From Paragonimus westermani (taxonomy: Eukaryota; Platyhelminthes; Trematoda; Plagiorchiida; Troglotrematidae), in contig QNGE01000895.1 of NCBI GenBank assembly GCA_008508345.1, forward strand, positions 147,704 to 211,703: a stretch of 64,000 nucleotides of DNA, written 5' to 3'. Below are positions 60,457 through 64,000 of the stretch, in pieces; within the stretch, counting starts at the first letter, position 1; each line of letters starts with the position of its first letter. Under the pieces are notes generated by a model that was not told the origin of the DNA, did not search any database, and saw only the letters and a program-made list of their open reading frames with translations. The translations under genes and the position numbers were made by a program.

Positions 60457-63272
60457 GTAAGTGTTTTAAAACAATTTTTCTTGATATATCTTCCATCCTC
60501 AAACAGAGAACAAATTATTCTATAATGGGCGTCATGTGTGGGAGGTTTAAATGTGTGCAAACTACAGAATTTACGCAGAACAAGCTGTATATGCCGCAGA
60601 CTACTCAATCATTCACATACGTACTAAACTGAGGTGAACATTCGGCAATATCAGCAATACATTTTAGCAGCCAATTGGCTGGGCTTCACTCCAGTAAGTT
60701 AAACGGGGGGTAATCTGGAACTACAGGAGGAATACGAAAGTATGATAAACTATGTTAAAAACTTGGATATTTTGGGAAGTACTTTGATGATTTCTCAAAT
60801 CGACCGTTCAGTTTGATATAGAACACAAGGTCTTCATGCAGCAATCCTCACCTTTCTGTTTCATGCCAGACGCATTTAGGAGCATACATTCCTCATCAAA
60901 CTTACCTAAGTTTTGTTCTCTGTAAAAGCGTAAAATCACAGATCTTAACCATATTTTTAAAAACTCACGAGTGCTAGAGTTTAACTGTTCAGTATGCAAT
61001 TAATGCTTGCAAACAAACTAATTGCGTGTGAGCTTTCGTGTTACTGAATGCTTAAGGCATTATATTTGTAGTAGTGTGCAAAACTGTGAGCTTTTGCGCT
61101 ACATTTTCTGATCGGCTGTCTGTATCAATCAAAATTACAACCATTGTTCTTGGTCTTGAGAGGCACGCACTGTTATAACCAAGAATCTCTTTAGTGGAGA
61201 CATCGAATACGAAAAATTCAGTCATTTTAGTTGCCGCGAGAAGAACGGTTTATGACCAAATCTGGGGATGAACAATCTGAAATAATGAAATCAGTTGGAA
61301 TTACTTTCCTTGTCGTGTATTCTGCAGACATTAGTTGAAGTTCGTCTTGTTCCCCAGTACGGTAGCTGAGGGATACTCTTTGAAAAATCGACGGTGCTCT
61401 CTGATTGGTAACGCTCATCCGGATGGCACATGCTTCATTTTGTATTGCAGACTTCTGAATCATTTTGTACATTCCAAGTCAGTTTCTCTCACTTATTCTA
61501 CTATCAGTAAATTGTCATCGTGCTTCTATCAGAATGAACCTTGCGGAGTTTGGTAATTTAACCACGATTTACCTGTCATACAAAATATTTTATCACCTAT
61601 CGGGACGTACAGTTCACCGAAAAATGTAAACAGATTTTCTTTGAGAGGAAAAAAATAATTATTCGCATGGTGATGAGAACGAAAAACGTTCACTGTCATC
61701 ATACTTCAAGATAAAAACTGAATCACTCGAATTGGTTTATTCATGAAAAATCTTATAAAAACTAATTCTTGTTTGTTCATTCACCCTGCGCAAAGTTTTG
61801 CATTTTAAAATGTCAACCGAAATTTTTGAAAAATAAATTGTCCTAATGTTTTCACCAGATGTAGATTACGTTAAGCTCACTTAAATAATAGATAGGCGTG
61901 TAACAAAGGTCCATCAGTTTATATTCCAAGCTTAACAAACCATCGTATAGCTGTGTGCTCTGTACCATATATGATGTTTTCAAGCTGATTCACGGAAATC
62001 CATGGATGAATGATGAAGACTGGAAGTAAATTAATATAACAAAACTGAACTATTCAGCATTGTTGCTACTAGTGTGTGGCCTGAACTATATATTGAGTTT
62101 GCCCGCTCACAATCCGGTTTGCAGTTGGGGATTCGGCCAAAGTGGATCGCAAACCGGTTACTCTTGGCCAAGCGTCTTGGAATTTTGGCACTACTCATTA
62201 ACAAGTATGTTTGAGTATTTAGATATGACAATCTAGTTGTATCTTACGTGAACGCGAGAACAGACTGGTTAGCACGGCTACATTCTGAGAAGCTGTGACG
62301 TGAAAATCTGTGGTTGTCGCCCACGGTATTTATTTGGATGAATTCCCACGGAAACGACACCAATTGTACTCTCTTTCCGCAATACATAACCAGAAGGCTA
62401 CGAGCAGTTGAGATTAACGTAATAGGGTAAAAATTAATATCTGCTACCCGCTAATTGCAAAATACAATTACCAATTAATTAAATAACGTCAGGAATGTAA
62501 TTTAATTACACTAATTTTTCTCTCTTGCGCAATATAAGAACTCCGAAATCCTTCAAAAGTTTGCATTACTCACAATTAAAGTGAAACTAAGGTTAGCGGC
62601 AATGTGTGGTCTCTAGGAGAGCCGTGAGTTTGGTCAAGGTTTTTAGTTGATGCTTGATTTTTCTCAACATACACAACCTAAATTGCAATGCTTAAAATTT
62701 TTCAAGTTAAACATGGTCACACTGGATACAGCTAAACAGTTTGTCCCGTCTTGAACGAAAGTGATACATAAGTATAACTCACCTTAACAGTGCAGCGAAT
62801 GATCGACATATTAACAGATGTTGTTAGCATTAAGTTATATAATTTCGCCAAATTTTAATTACACGGATGATATTTCTAAAGCGCCATTCGACTGAAGTGC
62901 AGCAATATACCTACAAACCAAAGATAAGAACACTCCAACTTGCGTAATTTTGAATTAACTCTCAATAAAATGTTATGCACTTGCCACACGTTTCTCAAAC
63001 TGAAAAACTGGCAGAAATTTCTGTTAAATAAAGCTGTACTATCGATGCGCAAGTTTTTCAAAAACGCCGGCTACGCTTTTAAAAAAATATTAAACAACCT
63101 CCAGCACACATTCTCTGAAGACAATAAAATGTCTGCGTTCAAATATCCGTAGGTTACATCAGATTATTGTGTTGAAGTATGTAAAACATGTGAAGCATAT
63201 AATCGTATATTTCCCTGGATTTTGTGGTTTTTATTCTACAGAATAAATGCTTTGTTCGGTTGACGTGTGCAA
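60457..63272. other. No confident gene
   Basis: Both strands are open at 61227-61556. The minus-strand reading (APSIFQRVSLSYRTGEQDEL) looks more protein-like but has no certain splice sites. A lysine-rich plus-strand frame lies at 62940-63152. The region 61560-62900 is very AT-rich and shows nothing. Confidence 0.3.
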
Positions 63273-63461
63273 ATGTGTTTATTAGTATTGTTCTTTGGTT
63301 TCGTAAAGAGTGTTGAACTTTACTATAGTAGCCTGCAAACCATAGTGTATATATACTCAGTGAAATATGCCGTAATATATTCTAGTGAAACGTGCCAAAA
63401 TGCTGTTTCTGACTTCCACATAAGCGAACTAAACTTTGATGAAATGAGCACTAAAGACTAA
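63273..63461 (+). CDS. Small ORF with signal-peptide-like start
   Basis: From ATG at 63273 the frame gives 62 residues: MCLLVLFFGFVKSVELYYSS, then a tyrosine-rich middle and an acidic end (LNFDEMSTKD), with TAA at 63459-63461. The first 10-12 residues are strongly hydrophobic, as in a secretory signal. A possible donor (GTAAAG) inside the hydrophobic stretch would make this a first exon instead. Codon usage is AT-rich like the surrounding DNA, so chance is a real possibility. No family was recognised. Confidence 0.25.
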   Translation: MCLLVLFFGFVKSVELYYSSLQTIVYIYSVKYAVIYSSETCQNAVSDFHISELNFDEMSTKD

Positions 63462-64000
63462 GACCCAATACAGCAAGGATTTAATTATAGCTCAATGTTA
63501 ACACTGTGTTTATTAGCGCCATTATTATGTGTAAAATATTCGGTTGTGTATGGAGAGTATCAATAAGATGCTGATAACGTCCACAAGCCAGACATTGTGT
63601 AGGACGAATAAGCAAATAAAACCATCATTCACATGGAAGTAAATCCTGTTACGTCAATATCCTCTGTATTAAGAATGTACACTATTACAAGACGCGACAG
63701 GATATATAACATTTGGATGACATCGAAAATGTATTTCAGTGAAAAGTTCCTTGATTACTTTTCATGGACGACATTGCTCACCATGGATAATAGACAAACA
63801 CAATCTAAAATTTCAACGTGAGACTGCTTCTGTAATGCAAGTGTTACACAGTCGGTCTTCCAAATGCTATCACGCCACACATGTTGCATATGGAACCAAC
63901 AGACACCACTAACCAAGCCAGTTTGATCAGTACAACCGATGTGTCCGCCTCCCACCTGGCAGCGGGAGCCAAAAAATTGGTAATGCCCAAAACCCTCACA
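63462..64000. other. No confident gene
   Basis: Overlapping plus (63633-63821) and minus (63755-63955) frames are present without motifs or clear splice sites. Confidence 0.35.

Noticed and set aside
62440..62520. Origin or structural element in the AATTAATTAAAT-rich stretch
   Set aside because: It is simple AT-rich sequence without symmetric repeats or other supporting signals.
1..64000. Bacterial, phage or CRISPR content
   Set aside because: No long ORFs, operon spacing, ribosome-binding sites or regularly spaced repeats. All coding signal is exon-like, and the repeats are eukaryotic retroelements.

Overview
The window is a stretch of animal nuclear DNA. It is AT-rich, has no long open frames, and its coding signal is confined to short segments that begin after AG and end before GT. 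It contains several decayed Penelope-like retroelements (PLEs: reverse transcriptase plus GIY-YIG endonuclease), tRNA-derived SINEs and one possible 33-base intron. That mix suggests a flatworm, probably a trematode, but the assignment is inference.

Plus strand, about 3 kb to 36 kb: the best-supported gene looks like an integrin alpha chain, or a type I membrane protein of similar layout. An exon at 14964-15221 reads like the start of the calf-2 domain. Exons at 24437-24610 and 24713-24808 read like its end. An exon at 26924-27151 carries the only good membrane segment. Beyond it there are two possible cytoplasmic tails. One is a very short GFFK-stop ending at 27185-27202, with a poly(A) signal overlapping the stop codon. 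The other is a longer tail built from 29135-29234, 35678-35772 and 35889-35984, whose splice phases match. The long intron of that second model (29235-35677) holds a SINE and a PLE. Further candidate exons upstream (3357-3459, 7523-7713, 11173-11389, 11494-11642, 22994-23092) are weaker. The beta-propeller expected for an integrin was not found. An exon-like segment on the minus strand (7800-8095) may belong to a nested gene.

Mobile DNA: a PLE at 32200-33790 is flanked by a partial inverted copy of its own 3' part. A second PLE lies on the minus strand at about 37880-38965 and has a hammerhead-ribozyme-shaped motif just downstream (37810-37848). Fragments lie at 26017-26450, 12978-13100 and 46421-46485. 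Two SINE copies of one family are at about 30.7 kb and 49.05 kb, and a different tRNA-like copy is at 20.9 kb. A dispersed repeat of about 325 bp occurs at 6541 and 20100.

43 kb to 61 kb: a series of plus-strand exon-like segments (43186-43415, 49751-49980, 53222-53541, 54570-54724, 57545-57714, 58648-58782, 60400-60456) suggests at least one more gene of unknown function. Large parts of the window (8.1-11.1, 13.1-14.9, 36-37.8, 39-43 and 61.5-63.2 kb) show nothing recognisable. All exon calls rest on reading frames, splice-site sequence and family resemblance judged by eye.
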